The notes beneath the pieces were generated by a model, which saw only the letters and a program-made list of their open reading frames with translations, had not been told where the DNA came from and ran no database searches. Made by a program: the position numbers and the translations under genes. Of a stretch of DNA of 64,000 nucleotides, positions 34,130 to 42,904 are shown in pieces; the first letter of the stretch is position 1, and each line of letters starts with the position of its first letter. The stretch spans positions 1-64,000 of the forward strand of contig JAFLCK010000015.1 in NCBI GenBank assembly GCA_017303615.1, read 5' to 3'. Origin of the DNA: Obscuribacter phosphatis_A. Lineage in GTDB: Bacteria > Cyanobacteriota > Vampirovibrionia > Obscuribacterales > Obscuribacteraceae.

Positions 34130-35122
34130 ATGGGAAGAGGCAAGAGAGGCAAGAGCAAGAGCCCGGGTCCAATTGGATCTTTACTTGCCGTTTTCTTGTT
34201 TTGCTTTTTCGCTGCCCAGAGCCCTGCTCTGGCTTATTCTCAACAACTGAAAGAAGCCCTCTATTTGTACGAAGCTGGTAATTATAGATTGGCTTATGGC
34301 AAATTTAGAGAGGCTGCGGTAATCGATCCCTATAACGCCCGCCTTCGTTATCATTTAGGCAATTGCCTAATTAAACTGGGTTGTCTAGATGATGCGGTGG
34401 CATCTTTTCGCGCTTGTCTTAGTCTTAATCCCGACCTAGAGGTTTCGAGCAAGGCCTGGAATGCTCTCGAGCAGATTCATTCGGCCAGGCAATCTAAAAG
34501 TTTTCGCGAAAGCCCGCCGACTATAAGTCTTGCTAAGCCTGCTCCTAATTTCATGAGTACAGAACCACCGCCTGCACTCAGCAGACAGTTGCAGGAGGCG
34601 CTCGAACGTTTACGTCTTTCTAGAACATCTAGAATCAAAGATATTAATGATACTTACCTCGGTCAGCGCAGCATTATTGAGAGAAATCTCTCTAAAGATA
34701 TTGCCCAAGTGCCAAGCTATATCTATTTTGGCGGAAAGCGAATTCAGAATCCTGATAGAGATGTGATTATTGCCGAACTAAAGGCACAGAGTGCGACTCG
34801 CCTTCAGAAACTAAGTGAAGAGAATGCCAAAGATTTGGCCCGGGAGAAAATCTATTTTGATGGTGAAGAAACTAAGCTGAAGGAAAGCGGGGAAAATCTT
34901 CGTAGTCAATACGCCTCTAAGGGTGGTGAGAATAAGGCGGTCTCCTTAGGTTCCGGGCTGTTTGTGCGCAATTATGTTAACTTCGGCGGAGCTTTTGAAG
35001 ATTCTATGCCTAATTCAGCTGGAGCCGCCGCTCCTCCACTACCCCTGGAGCTATCGGCAAAGACTGGACGCTTGATGATTAAGAACAAAGTTGATGCGAG
35101 TAAAGGAGCGAAAAAACATTGA
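34130..35122 (+). CDS. TPR-repeat secreted protein
   Basis: 330 residues. The basic start (MGRGKRGKSKS) is followed by a hydrophobic signal (LLAVFLFCFFAAQSPALA), then two tetratricopeptide-like repeats (residues about 38-105: YLYEAGNYRLAYGKFREAAV, LGNCLIKLGCLDDAVASFRA), and a charged, probably coiled region to the C-terminus. TPRs bind protein partners. It overlaps the next gene (TTG start inside its stop), so the two are translated together; a cell-surface complex is inferred. Confidence 0.78.
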   Translation: MGRGKRGKSKSPGPIGSLLAVFLFCFFAAQSPALAYSQQLKEALYLYEAGNYRLAYGKFREAAVIDPYNARLRYHLGNCLIKLGCLDDAVASFRACLSLNPDLEVSSKAWNALEQIHSARQSKSFRESPPTISLAKPAPNFMSTEPPPALSRQLQEALERLRLSRTSRIKDINDTYLGQRSIIERNLSKDIAQVPSYIYFGGKRIQNPDRDVIIAELKAQSATRLQKLSEENAKDLAREKIYFDGEETKLKESGENLRSQYASKGGENKAVSLGSGLFVRNYVNFGGAFEDSMPNSAGAAAPPLPLELSAKTGRLMIKNKVDASKGAKKH

Positions 35123-36165
35123 ACTTTTCTAGAGTGAATGTTTGCTTGGCACTCTTTTGCTTGGTGTATTTCTGCTTTTCTTCTTCGATTGTTTATTGCC
35201 AGTCTCAGAGGCAGACTTTGAAGCTGAAAGGAAGAGTGGATGAACTGGCCATGTTTGCTTCTATGGCCGGCATGAAACTTTCGTCCAGTCAATTTGAACC
35301 TGGTAAGACCAAGGTGGAGGCTGTCCGCAACGGGTCAAGCGCCTTTTATTGTGGTATTCAAAGCGGCGATTTGATAAGTAATATTCAGGCTTCAGAAGAC
35401 TTCCTGAAAGTAGATTTCAAACGCGATGGTAAGGCTTATTCCTCTATGGTGCCAATTAAGCTCAGTGTTTACAGACGCAAGCTGAAAGAAGGAATAAGCG
35501 ACCCCCAGCCAGGCCCTGTCAATAAGAGCATCAAAAGCGGCTTGAACTTTGACGATACTATGCTGAAAGCTCTGGCGGCAAAATTGAGCCACTATCACAT
35601 TGTCTTTTTAATTGATCGTTCTGTGTCTATGGACGGCGGTCTTCGCTATGGCAGAAGTGATATTTCCAGGTTTACTTACTTGCGGCAAGAGTTGCAAGAT
35701 TTTTCCGGCAGTGTTTTGCCCTTGCTAGGCGACAAGAAAAATGTCTCAGTGATTACTTTCAATGAAGATTTTGAAGAAAAAGAGATTGCCGATAGCGCTG
35801 GTCTAACTGCTATTTTCGATGGCTTAACTCCTGAGGGGGCGACCAACTTTAGCAAGCCTTTTTCATATGTGTTTGAAAAGTATAAGTCTCAGCCTTTGTT
35901 GGTGATCTTGTTTAGCGACGGCTTTGCCAATCGCGGAGAAAGTGTGGACCAGCTCATCGCCAGAGCTTCCAAGCAAATGGATCTTTCTATTTGTATTTTC
36001 CAAATTGGCAAAGATGAAGATGGCGAGAAGATCATCAAGCGACTCGATTCGTCGCTTGAAAGTTTAGGTGCCGAAAGAGATGTGGTCAGTGTCAAAGACT
36101 TTAGTTATTTGTTCGACCACGGATTGAAAGCAGCACTCTATGAGCTTTTGCGTGCGGCAAATTGA
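35119..36165 (+). CDS. Exported PDZ-like / von Willebrand factor A protein
   Basis: 348 residues from a TTG start that overlaps the upstream stop. A signal peptide (LALFCLVYFCFSSS) is followed by a PDZ-like stretch (VEAVRNGSSAFYCGIQSGDL) and a vWA domain: HIVFLIDRSVSM gives DxSxS, PEGATNFS the Thr, and LFSDGF the Asp, so the metal (MIDAS) site is complete. Such proteins form metal-dependent contacts. No close family name is known to me; with the TPR partner it probably builds an envelope-associated complex. Confidence 0.78.
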   Translation: MNFSRVNVCLALFCLVYFCFSSSIVYCQSQRQTLKLKGRVDELAMFASMAGMKLSSSQFEPGKTKVEAVRNGSSAFYCGIQSGDLISNIQASEDFLKVDFKRDGKAYSSMVPIKLSVYRRKLKEGISDPQPGPVNKSIKSGLNFDDTMLKALAAKLSHYHIVFLIDRSVSMDGGLRYGRSDISRFTYLRQELQDFSGSVLPLLGDKKNVSVITFNEDFEEKEIADSAGLTAIFDGLTPEGATNFSKPFSYVFEKYKSQPLLVILFSDGFANRGESVDQLIARASKQMDLSICIFQIGKDEDGEKIIKRLDSSLESLGAERDVVSVKDFSYLFDHGLKAALYELLRAAN

Positions 36166-36199
36166 TAGCCACTTTAGTTAAATAAAGCGGACAGATCGG

Positions 36200-37777
36200 T
36201 CAACTCAATTGTTTTTTGTCTACCTTGCCTGAAAAGGTCTTAGCAAAGACATGACTGGCTGGATAGAAAACCCATTCCATCGGTCTCAGCTCTCTTTTTA
36301 GATTTTCTTGACAGTAAGAGCGTAACTGTTCTTTGGCCTTGGCAGAGGCTTCTCTCTTTGTCTCTTCTGCAGTCAGCGCAGCGGACAATTCTTCATCACC
36401 TAAGATTATGTGAGCTTTGACAATCTGACCCAAGCGAGAATGGGCTACGCCGATTATAGCTACGTCTTTCACCAGCGGGCATTTGCGTAGGACACTTTCC
36501 ACTTCGGCTGGAAAAACTTTGTTGCCAGCCACAATGATCATCTCTTTGTTGCGACCCATGACATAGAGATAACCATCTTGCATATAGCCAATGTCGCCGG
36601 TGCGGTAGCCGCCGTCTCTCATCACCGCCGCCGTCGCCTCTGCTTGACCGATATAGCCGAGCATCAAGGTCGGTCCACAAATGACTATTTCGCCTGTTTC
36701 GCCATCACTTAAAGGCTTGTTGTTTGCTTCTTCGCCTATGGGTAGTATTTCTATGCGACAGCTAGGTACAACTTTCCCCACTGATTGTCTTGGACCCTCT
36801 AGGTTGACGGCGATGATCTTTGATTCGGTTGAGCCATAACCATTATTGAGGCGCTTAGCAAATTTCTTCTCGAACTCTTCGGCTAAAGATAGGGGCAAAG
36901 GGGCGCCGCCGCAAAGCAAGACTTCGGCTTTGCTTAAGTCAATAAGCTCTTTGGGGAGGGTCAATATAGCACCATATATGGTGGGGACTCCCACTAAAAA
37001 TTCTGGTTGATGCAAGTTATTGGCTTTAATTATGCCTTCGACGCTCATCTCGGCGATGATCACGCAGCCATTACCCAGAAGGGCTGCCATGGTCACCTCC
37101 AGCCCCAGCACATGGCTGAGTGGAACCGGCAGGACCAGTTTCTTGCCGTCGGTGAGGGCGGCCATTTCAGCCAGCTCTTTGATATTGTGCACCAGTGAAT
37201 GCAGGTCGTGCAGAGCCCCTTTGGGCATGCCTGTTGTGCCCGAGGTCAAAATCAAGAAAGCCGGATCTGTAAGTTGCCTGTGATCCGTCACTTTCTCTCT
37301 ATCTTTTACCGATTGAGAGGGCACCTCATTTTCAATTGTTTCGATTGCCGTCAATGTATGTCCATTGGCAAAAGCGCTGAAATCATCTTTTAGTTGTTGA
37401 AGCACAGAGTTTGTGGAAAGGAGATGCTTGACTGCCAGTTTTTCGGCGATATTGGTCAATTCGGGCAGGGTCATGCGAAAGTCGACAGGCACAGCCAAGG
37501 CTCCCAGTCGAAAGGCGGCAAGCAAGGCTGCCACTACTTCGGGACTATTGGGCGCCAAAATCAAGAGTTTCTCGCCGGTTTTCAGACCGCAACTTTGAAG
37601 ACGGCTCTCGGCTTTATCAATTAAGGAGCGTAAGTCCCTATATGAAAGCTTTCTTTCACCGTCGGCGGTAATCTGAATGAGAGCCGGGGCATCCGGCGAC
37701 GCCGCTGCCAGATCAGGCATTACCAGTTTCTGGATGAGATTAATGGTTTCCAAGTTGTTTTCTTGTGTCAGCACCAT
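36200..37777 (-). CDS. AMP-forming acyl-CoA synthetase
   Basis: 525 residues. The adenylation signature LTSGTTGMPKGALHD is followed by NNGYGSTESK, then GYRTGDIGYMQDGYLYVMGR and the C-terminal NKVFPAEVE hinge region, so all core motifs of the class are present. It activates a carboxylic acid as acyl-AMP and transfers it to CoA; fatty acid is the most common substrate but is not proven. It is a single gene on the minus strand, 34 bases from the vWA gene in convergent orientation. Confidence 0.88.
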   Translation of the reverse strand: MVLTQENNLETINLIQKLVMPDLAAASPDAPALIQITADGERKLSYRDLRSLIDKAESRLQSCGLKTGEKLLILAPNSPEVVAALLAAFRLGALAVPVDFRMTLPELTNIAEKLAVKHLLSTNSVLQQLKDDFSAFANGHTLTAIETIENEVPSQSVKDREKVTDHRQLTDPAFLILTSGTTGMPKGALHDLHSLVHNIKELAEMAALTDGKKLVLPVPLSHVLGLEVTMAALLGNGCVIIAEMSVEGIIKANNLHQPEFLVGVPTIYGAILTLPKELIDLSKAEVLLCGGAPLPLSLAEEFEKKFAKRLNNGYGSTESKIIAVNLEGPRQSVGKVVPSCRIEILPIGEEANNKPLSDGETGEIVICGPTLMLGYIGQAEATAAVMRDGGYRTGDIGYMQDGYLYVMGRNKEMIIVAGNKVFPAEVESVLRKCPLVKDVAIIGVAHSRLGQIVKAHIILGDEELSAALTAEETKREASAKAKEQLRSYCQENLKRELRPMEWVFYPASHVFAKTFSGKVDKKQLS

Positions 37778-37885
37778 TTCTTCCGCTCCTTACTCTAAAG
37801 TTTTAATGGCTCTATTTTTAATCTGCTCTTGATCTTAACTTCTTGAAGATAGAATTGTTACCGGCAACCAACACTTAAGGAAGCA

Positions 37886-39613
37886 ATGGCATTCACTCCG
37901 GTTAGTTTTGAAGATTTCGACCCGGCTCACCTCTATTGCATGCCGCTTGGCGGGCAGAACGAACTGGGTCTGGTTTCTTGGGCCTTTGTTCATCAATCGA
38001 AAATTTTGCTTGTCGATGCCGGGGCGGCTTATCCGGCCTTCGATTTGCCTGGTGTAGACCTTTTGTTGCCTAATACAGCCTTTCTAGAAGCTAATCAAGA
38101 CAAGATTGTCGGGCTGGCTCTCACCAATGGGCATGAGGAGCATTTAGGTGCCTTTGCTTACTTCATGAAGCATCTTTCTATACCCCGCATAATGGGACCG
38201 CGTTTTGTCGGGCATCTGATTAGACAGGAAATTTTTGATCTCTATGGTCAAGGGCATTTAGACCAGAGCCAATTGTCTTTCGAAGAAGTAAATGGGCAAA
38301 CCCTCAAGGTTGGTCCGTTCTTGCTGGAATGGATCGCCGGCAATAACTCTATATATGATGCTTATTGTCTAAAGATAAGTACACAGGCCGGCACCGTTCT
38401 CTATACATCCGGCTTCAAACTAGAGCAAACCCCACTTGATGGTGTCATGCTCGATATCGGTCGTCTGGCTGCTTGCGGTGATGAAGGTGTGATGCTTCTT
38501 ATCTCGTCTTCAGTTAACGTCGAGGAAGGCGGGTATTCGGCATCTGAGAAAACTGTCTTGCGCAGTATAGAAAAGATCTCGCAGAGCGCCGAAGGTCGCT
38601 TGATTGTGGTGATGCCGGCGACAAATACTCATAGACTCAAGGTTTTATTTGAAGTTGCTAGGCGCACCGGGCGCAAGGTCTTTTTGCAGAGTCCGACCTT
38701 ACACAAGGTGGCGGTCAGTGCTGCTATTTCCGGCTATCTTACCTACGATCGCAATATCGAAGGCGAAGCGGACAAATTGGATACGACCGAAGATCGGCAG
38801 GTTCTTATTCTAGAGAGCAGCAAAGAAGCTGATCCTATTGATGTGCTGCAAGCCATCAGTCGTTTCGAACATCCTACAACCAGGCTTAAAGTTGGCGATA
38901 CCATTGTATTTTCTTCTGATGTGGTGCCCGGTCAAGTTCGCCGGATGGCTCATATTCTAGACGAACTCCTCGCCTTGTCAGTGCCTTGCTATTACGGTAA
39001 TCGGCAGGGCGTCAATGTCTCCAGATATGGTGCTAGGGAAGAACTTAAGCTGATGCTTTCCATAACCAAGCCGAGATATTTTGCGCCGGCTATGGGTGAG
39101 TCAAGGCATATAGTGCAGCATGGCAATTTAGGCGAATTTTTCAACCTGGGTGCCGATGAGATTTTCAACTTGCAGAATGGCGATGTTCTAGAGATGAAGA
39201 ACGGCTATGTCAGACCTTTTGGACGTATTGAAGCGGAGCCGATTCTCTTTAACTGCGATCAAGGTGAGAGGGTGACTACTGCTTCGATCAAAGAAAGACA
39301 GGCTCTGTCGGTGGAAGGCTTTATGACTCTGGGCTTGACCTTGGGGCTTGATGGTAAGTTGCTTTCTGGTCCCAATCTCAGCTGTGGTGCCTCTGGCTTT
39401 TTGTTGAGTGATGAATGGCCCGATGTGCGGCAAGAGATAGAAATTGCTGCCCGTGCGGCTGTCACTAAAGTGGTGCAAGAGCGCATCAATGACGAACGAG
39501 ATTCGGGTCCTTACATGCGCTCGGCTGTGCGTGAGGCGGTGGTGAAAGTTTTGCGCAATCGAATGGGTGCCAAGACCACTGTCCAGGTTCAGATACACCA
39601 AGTGGGCAACTAA
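37886..39613 (+). CDS. RNase J paralogue without metal ligands (predicted inactive)
   Basis: 575 residues, co-linear with RNase J from LYCMPLGGQNELGL to the C-terminal domain (DSGPYMRSAVREAVVKVLRN). The expected HGHEDH reads NGHEEH, the next His of the NSHSIPD block reads NNSIYD, the HTGDFK Asp is lost (YTSGFK), and the late HGExxH motif reads MGESRH. Nearly all zinc-binding residues are therefore changed, so catalysis is unlikely. RNase J2 of some Firmicutes is likewise a weak or inactive partner of J1, and a structural role in a hetero-complex is the likely reading here. Confidence 0.85.
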   Translation: MAFTPVSFEDFDPAHLYCMPLGGQNELGLVSWAFVHQSKILLVDAGAAYPAFDLPGVDLLLPNTAFLEANQDKIVGLALTNGHEEHLGAFAYFMKHLSIPRIMGPRFVGHLIRQEIFDLYGQGHLDQSQLSFEEVNGQTLKVGPFLLEWIAGNNSIYDAYCLKISTQAGTVLYTSGFKLEQTPLDGVMLDIGRLAACGDEGVMLLISSSVNVEEGGYSASEKTVLRSIEKISQSAEGRLIVVMPATNTHRLKVLFEVARRTGRKVFLQSPTLHKVAVSAAISGYLTYDRNIEGEADKLDTTEDRQVLILESSKEADPIDVLQAISRFEHPTTRLKVGDTIVFSSDVVPGQVRRMAHILDELLALSVPCYYGNRQGVNVSRYGAREELKLMLSITKPRYFAPAMGESRHIVQHGNLGEFFNLGADEIFNLQNGDVLEMKNGYVRPFGRIEAEPILFNCDQGERVTTASIKERQALSVEGFMTLGLTLGLDGKLLSGPNLSCGASGFLLSDEWPDVRQEIEIAARAAVTKVVQERINDERDSGPYMRSAVREAVVKVLRNRMGAKTTVQVQIHQVGN

Positions 39614-39655
39614 GCAAAGAGAATTTCTAGAGCTCAAATTTGTAGGTCTCTAGGT

Positions 39656-39727
39656 GTCTCTATTTTTGATTCTCTAAAATTCTCTATTTTAAATTCTCAA
39701 AAATTCTCTATTTTTGATTTTCTAAAT
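39656..39727. repeat. AT-rich short repeats after the RNase J paralogue
   Basis: The sequence contains repeated TTCTCTATTTT units (starting near 39656, 39680 and 39703), with TCTAAA and TTGATT variants between, giving a ladder of about 24-base spacing. No perfect hairpin is present. It fills the gap between two convergent genes; it may end transcription through its T-rich stretches or be a simple expansion. Confidence 0.5.
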
Positions 39728-39730
39728 TTC

Positions 39731-40555
39731 TTACCAGCCGCCTTGAATCAAGATGGCATTGCTATCGTCCATGGTTAATTGCAATACTTCGCCGGCTTTT
39801 ACTTTCACCGGTTCCTGCCAGTAATAGATAAGACCCGCTACTTTATGTTCGCCGGTAACCCACCACTCGCCTTCACCTAGCTCGCATTGTGATTCGAAAG
39901 CAAAAATCTTGTTGTCTTTAGTGAGCGCTTTAAGCTTAAGCGGTACCGGTTCCAGTCCGTGTTTGAGCGCTTCCATCTCTTCATCTTTATGGTTGTCCTC
40001 ATAGTCTTGAACAGCCTTCATATATTTGAGCTTGCGTGTTGCTTCGATTTCATTGAGCCGCAAGATTTCGGGCTTTATGTATTTGACCATGTCCTTACTA
40101 AAGGAATAGGCGCCCATCATGAGCTTGGGCGTGCTCAAGCCGGAGCGTTTGAGGGCGTTACGATAGGCATACTGCCAACGCCAACCGCCTGGCGGATAAG
40201 GTTTTTCCAGTGAAACTCGGTTGGAATAACCAGTGCCGAGAAGCATGCTTTTGATCACTGGGTCTTTGTCTGGAAGTGGTTCTATCTGGGTGATTAGTTT
40301 GGGGGGCTTAACCATATAGGGAAAGATGGTGAACCTAGTGCGCGGCTCTTTCATCTGAGGCACAATCACTTTGACTTTCACTTTGGCTTTCGCTTTAGGC
40401 TGGTCTTCTTCCGGCGGCAGGGCTTCCGGTGAAGCCTGCGAATTGTTCTCGCTTGGGCTGTCGGCAGCCTTAGCACTGAGACAAGTAACGAGCAAGACAG
40501 ACAGAAATACTAGAGTAATGCCTCTTAGTAGTTCTCTAATTTGAATACTGGTCAT
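39731..40555 (-). CDS. Uncharacterised exported protein
   Basis: 274 residues with a signal peptide (LLRGITLVFLSVLLVTCLSA), then an acidic/Lys-rich linker (EEDQPKAKAKVKVKV), and a folded C-terminal part with many aromatic residues (PPGGWRWQYAYRNALK, GEGEWWVTGEHKVAG). No known domain is recognised. It is 17 bases downstream of the HD-GYP gene on the same strand, so they probably share a transcript. Confidence 0.68.
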   Translation of the reverse strand: MTSIQIRELLRGITLVFLSVLLVTCLSAKAADSPSENNSQASPEALPPEEDQPKAKAKVKVKVIVPQMKEPRTRFTIFPYMVKPPKLITQIEPLPDKDPVIKSMLLGTGYSNRVSLEKPYPPGGWRWQYAYRNALKRSGLSTPKLMMGAYSFSKDMVKYIKPEILRLNEIEATRKLKYMKAVQDYEDNHKDEEMEALKHGLEPVPLKLKALTKDNKIFAFESQCELGEGEWWVTGEHKVAGLIYYWQEPVKVKAGEVLQLTMDDSNAILIQGGW

Positions 40556-40572
40556 TTCTTTTGCAGTGTTCC

Positions 40573-42036
40573 TCAGTCGAGCGCCTTATAGTTTTCAGGC
40601 AAGCCGAAATTATAGAGGCGATCGAAAGTCTCACGGGCGCCTTCCTCGCCCCGCTTGGGTTTAGAGCCTGCTACCAACTCTACCAACCTTTGCCAGCTGA
40701 CATTCTTAAACACGCTCAGGTCTTCGTTGGCTTTGCGATCTCTTTCAGATTCCATCACCGAAAGAACTGCTTCGCAGGGCAGACGGTTGAACATATCGAC
40801 GCAACGACTGTCGAAATGGTTTCCTTTACCCGAATCAAGTATTTCAGAAACTTTCACTATAGGCATGCGGTTGCGGTAGTGACGCACCGAGGTCAAGGCA
40901 TCAAACACATCGGCAACGGCAATTATTCTCGATAGAAAAGGAATTTCCTCTCCCTTGAGACCACGATAATAACCGGTGCCATCAAGCTTTTCATGGTGAC
41001 AACTGGCTACATAAGGTACTGCCGCCAGGCGTTTGGTGAAGGGTAGATTGATAAGCAATTCATAAGTGATGCTGGCGTGCTTTTGTACTGTGGCATACTC
41101 TTCCGGCGACAGACGACCGTCTTTCCAGAGAATTTGCTCTGGCACGCCGATTTTGCCATAGTCGTGCATCATGGCCGAATACCGCAGCACATCTAATTCT
41201 TGCGAAACCACATCGAGTGAATTGCCCAGCAAGAGACTGTAGTTGGTCACTCGCACCGAATGTCCAGCTGTGAGAGGATCTCTTTTATCGATTGTCTGAG
41301 CCAGTACTTCCAAAGTCTTGTCGACAAAGCGCTCGATCTCGGCATAGGCTTGTGCTTGTTCTATCAAGCCCGAGGCTACTGCCGTGAGAGCTTCGAGCCA
41401 GTCTTCGTCTTCAGAGGTGAAAGGACCGGCCAGTTTATTCAAGACCTGGAAGACACCAATCACGGCACCTTCACGGTTGCGCATCGGTACACAAAGAACG
41501 CTTCTTGTTTTATAGCCGGTTTGCTTGTCTACGGCTGGGTCGAAGCGTTCATCTTTGTAGGCATCGGGAATATTGATGATTTTGCCGCTGCGGGCGCAGT
41601 GGCTGACTATGGCGGTACTCGATAGAGGAATGCGGATTGTGCGCACTCCGACAAGACCTTGCGCTACTTGGGTCCATAATTCGGCTTTATCGGCATCGAG
41701 AACAAAAACTGAGCAACGGTCGCATTTGACAATGGCTTGGGTTTCGCGTGTGATTGTTTCCAATAGAGAATCTAGCTTTCGCTCGGTGGCCATAGCCTTG
41801 ACCACTCGATAAAGACCGCTCAAGGGTCTGAGGCGGTCCAGCTCTTCTTGGATGCGCAAAGACTTGATTTCGCGCTCTATAAGATTGATTTCGCGTTTGT
41901 TCAGATCTTCTTCAAATTGTTTGAGGTCGATGAGGGCCCGCCCTTGCGGCTTGGCGTCGCAATCGCCCGAGCCGCCATGGCTATGACCATGACTGTGTCC
42001 ACTCTGGGATTGTCCACCCGGGGTCCCTTTCACCAT
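40573..42036 (-). CDS. GAF / HD-GYP domain signalling protein
   Basis: 487 residues. A His-rich start (GHSHGHSHGG, residues about 13-22) precedes a coiled stretch, a GAF domain (about 85-230, KCDRCSVFVLDADKAELW) and an HD-GYP domain: AGHSVRVTNYSLLLG, MHDYGKIGVPEQIL, and SCHHEKLDGTGYYRGLKG. The metal-binding HD and HH are intact, but the GYP signature is GYY. HD-GYP enzymes cleave cyclic di-GMP; the altered motif may lower or change activity. The His-rich start could sense metal. Confidence 0.88.
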   Translation of the reverse strand: MVKGTPGGQSQSGHSHGHSHGGSGDCDAKPQGRALIDLKQFEEDLNKREINLIEREIKSLRIQEELDRLRPLSGLYRVVKAMATERKLDSLLETITRETQAIVKCDRCSVFVLDADKAELWTQVAQGLVGVRTIRIPLSSTAIVSHCARSGKIINIPDAYKDERFDPAVDKQTGYKTRSVLCVPMRNREGAVIGVFQVLNKLAGPFTSEDEDWLEALTAVASGLIEQAQAYAEIERFVDKTLEVLAQTIDKRDPLTAGHSVRVTNYSLLLGNSLDVVSQELDVLRYSAMMHDYGKIGVPEQILWKDGRLSPEEYATVQKHASITYELLINLPFTKRLAAVPYVASCHHEKLDGTGYYRGLKGEEIPFLSRIIAVADVFDALTSVRHYRNRMPIVKVSEILDSGKGNHFDSRCVDMFNRLPCEAVLSVMESERDRKANEDLSVFKNVSWQRLVELVAGSKPKRGEEGARETFDRLYNFGLPENYKALD

Positions 42037-42131
42037 ATTTCTTGCTCCGCCAAAAATGCCAGTTCTCTAAGCCAGTCTCTAAGATTGTAACAGTAGCCAG
42101 CTTTTGGCTGTGTTGTCCAGCTAACTTATGC

Positions 42132-42872
42132 CTATTCTTGCGCTTGCAAGGACGCCGGATACTTGGGTGCCTCGAGGCGGCGCCAAATCAGCAGGTAAGC
42201 CCGACCAATCACCCTTCTTTGGTCCAAGAAACCCCAAACATGACTGTCTTCAGAATTATTGCGGTTGTCGCCCATCATAAAGAGATGACCGGCTGGAACA
42301 ATAATCGGGTCCATCTGTTTTTTTGGGTCTGCCTCGGCCATGATCAGCTGATGCTGAGCATTGGCCCCTCTTATGTCGCCCATAACAGTCAAGTTATAGG
42401 CGGGCGGCTCTTTGACATAGGCTGACTCATCAAGCAATTGTTGGTTGATATAAACCCCTTGCCCGGCTTGCACTCTGATCTGATCACCCGGTATGCCAAT
42501 AACTCGCTTGATGAAGGCCGGATCATTAGGAAAGCAAGGCAGACCTGTCAGCCTGCCCATAATGTGCAGGGGATCATTGGACAAATCTTGTCCGCCCATC
42601 TCTTCCTTTGGAGGATAGAAGACTAGAATGTCGCCGCGCTCGATCTTCTTGCCCAAGTGCCCTGAAATCTTTTCGACAATCAGGCGGTCGTTAATCTGCA
42701 GGGTCGGCTCCATCGAACTGGATGGTATATAGCGGGCTTCAGCTATGCCCCAACGTATGGCTATCAGCAAAGCCAGAGTAACAACTACCAGTTCTACTGC
42801 TTCTTTGATAAAGCCGACGACAGCATTGCCGGATGCCGGCTTTTCGGTCTGAGGGGGCGCTTGCGAGGTCAA
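42132..42872 (-). CDS. lepB: Signal peptidase I
   Basis: 246 residues: one N-terminal membrane helix (VGFIKEAVELVVVTLALLIA), the catalytic Ser in SSSMEPTLQ, the general-base Lys in FIKRVIGIPGD, and the GDNRNNSEDSHVWG motif. It removes signal peptides from secreted proteins at the membrane. The Gln/Pro-rich first 15 residues are polar. It lies 32 bases downstream of gcvPA on the same strand. No anomaly. Confidence 0.92.
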   Translation of the reverse strand: MTSQAPPQTEKPASGNAVVGFIKEAVELVVVTLALLIAIRWGIAEARYIPSSSMEPTLQINDRLIVEKISGHLGKKIERGDILVFYPPKEEMGGQDLSNDPLHIMGRLTGLPCFPNDPAFIKRVIGIPGDQIRVQAGQGVYINQQLLDESAYVKEPPAYNLTVMGDIRGANAQHQLIMAEADPKKQMDPIIVPAGHLFMMGDNRNNSEDSHVWGFLDQRRVIGRAYLLIWRRLEAPKYPASLQAQE

Positions 42873-42904
42873 TTTCTGTCCTTCTTGGTTGGTCGTGGAG
42901 TTGG

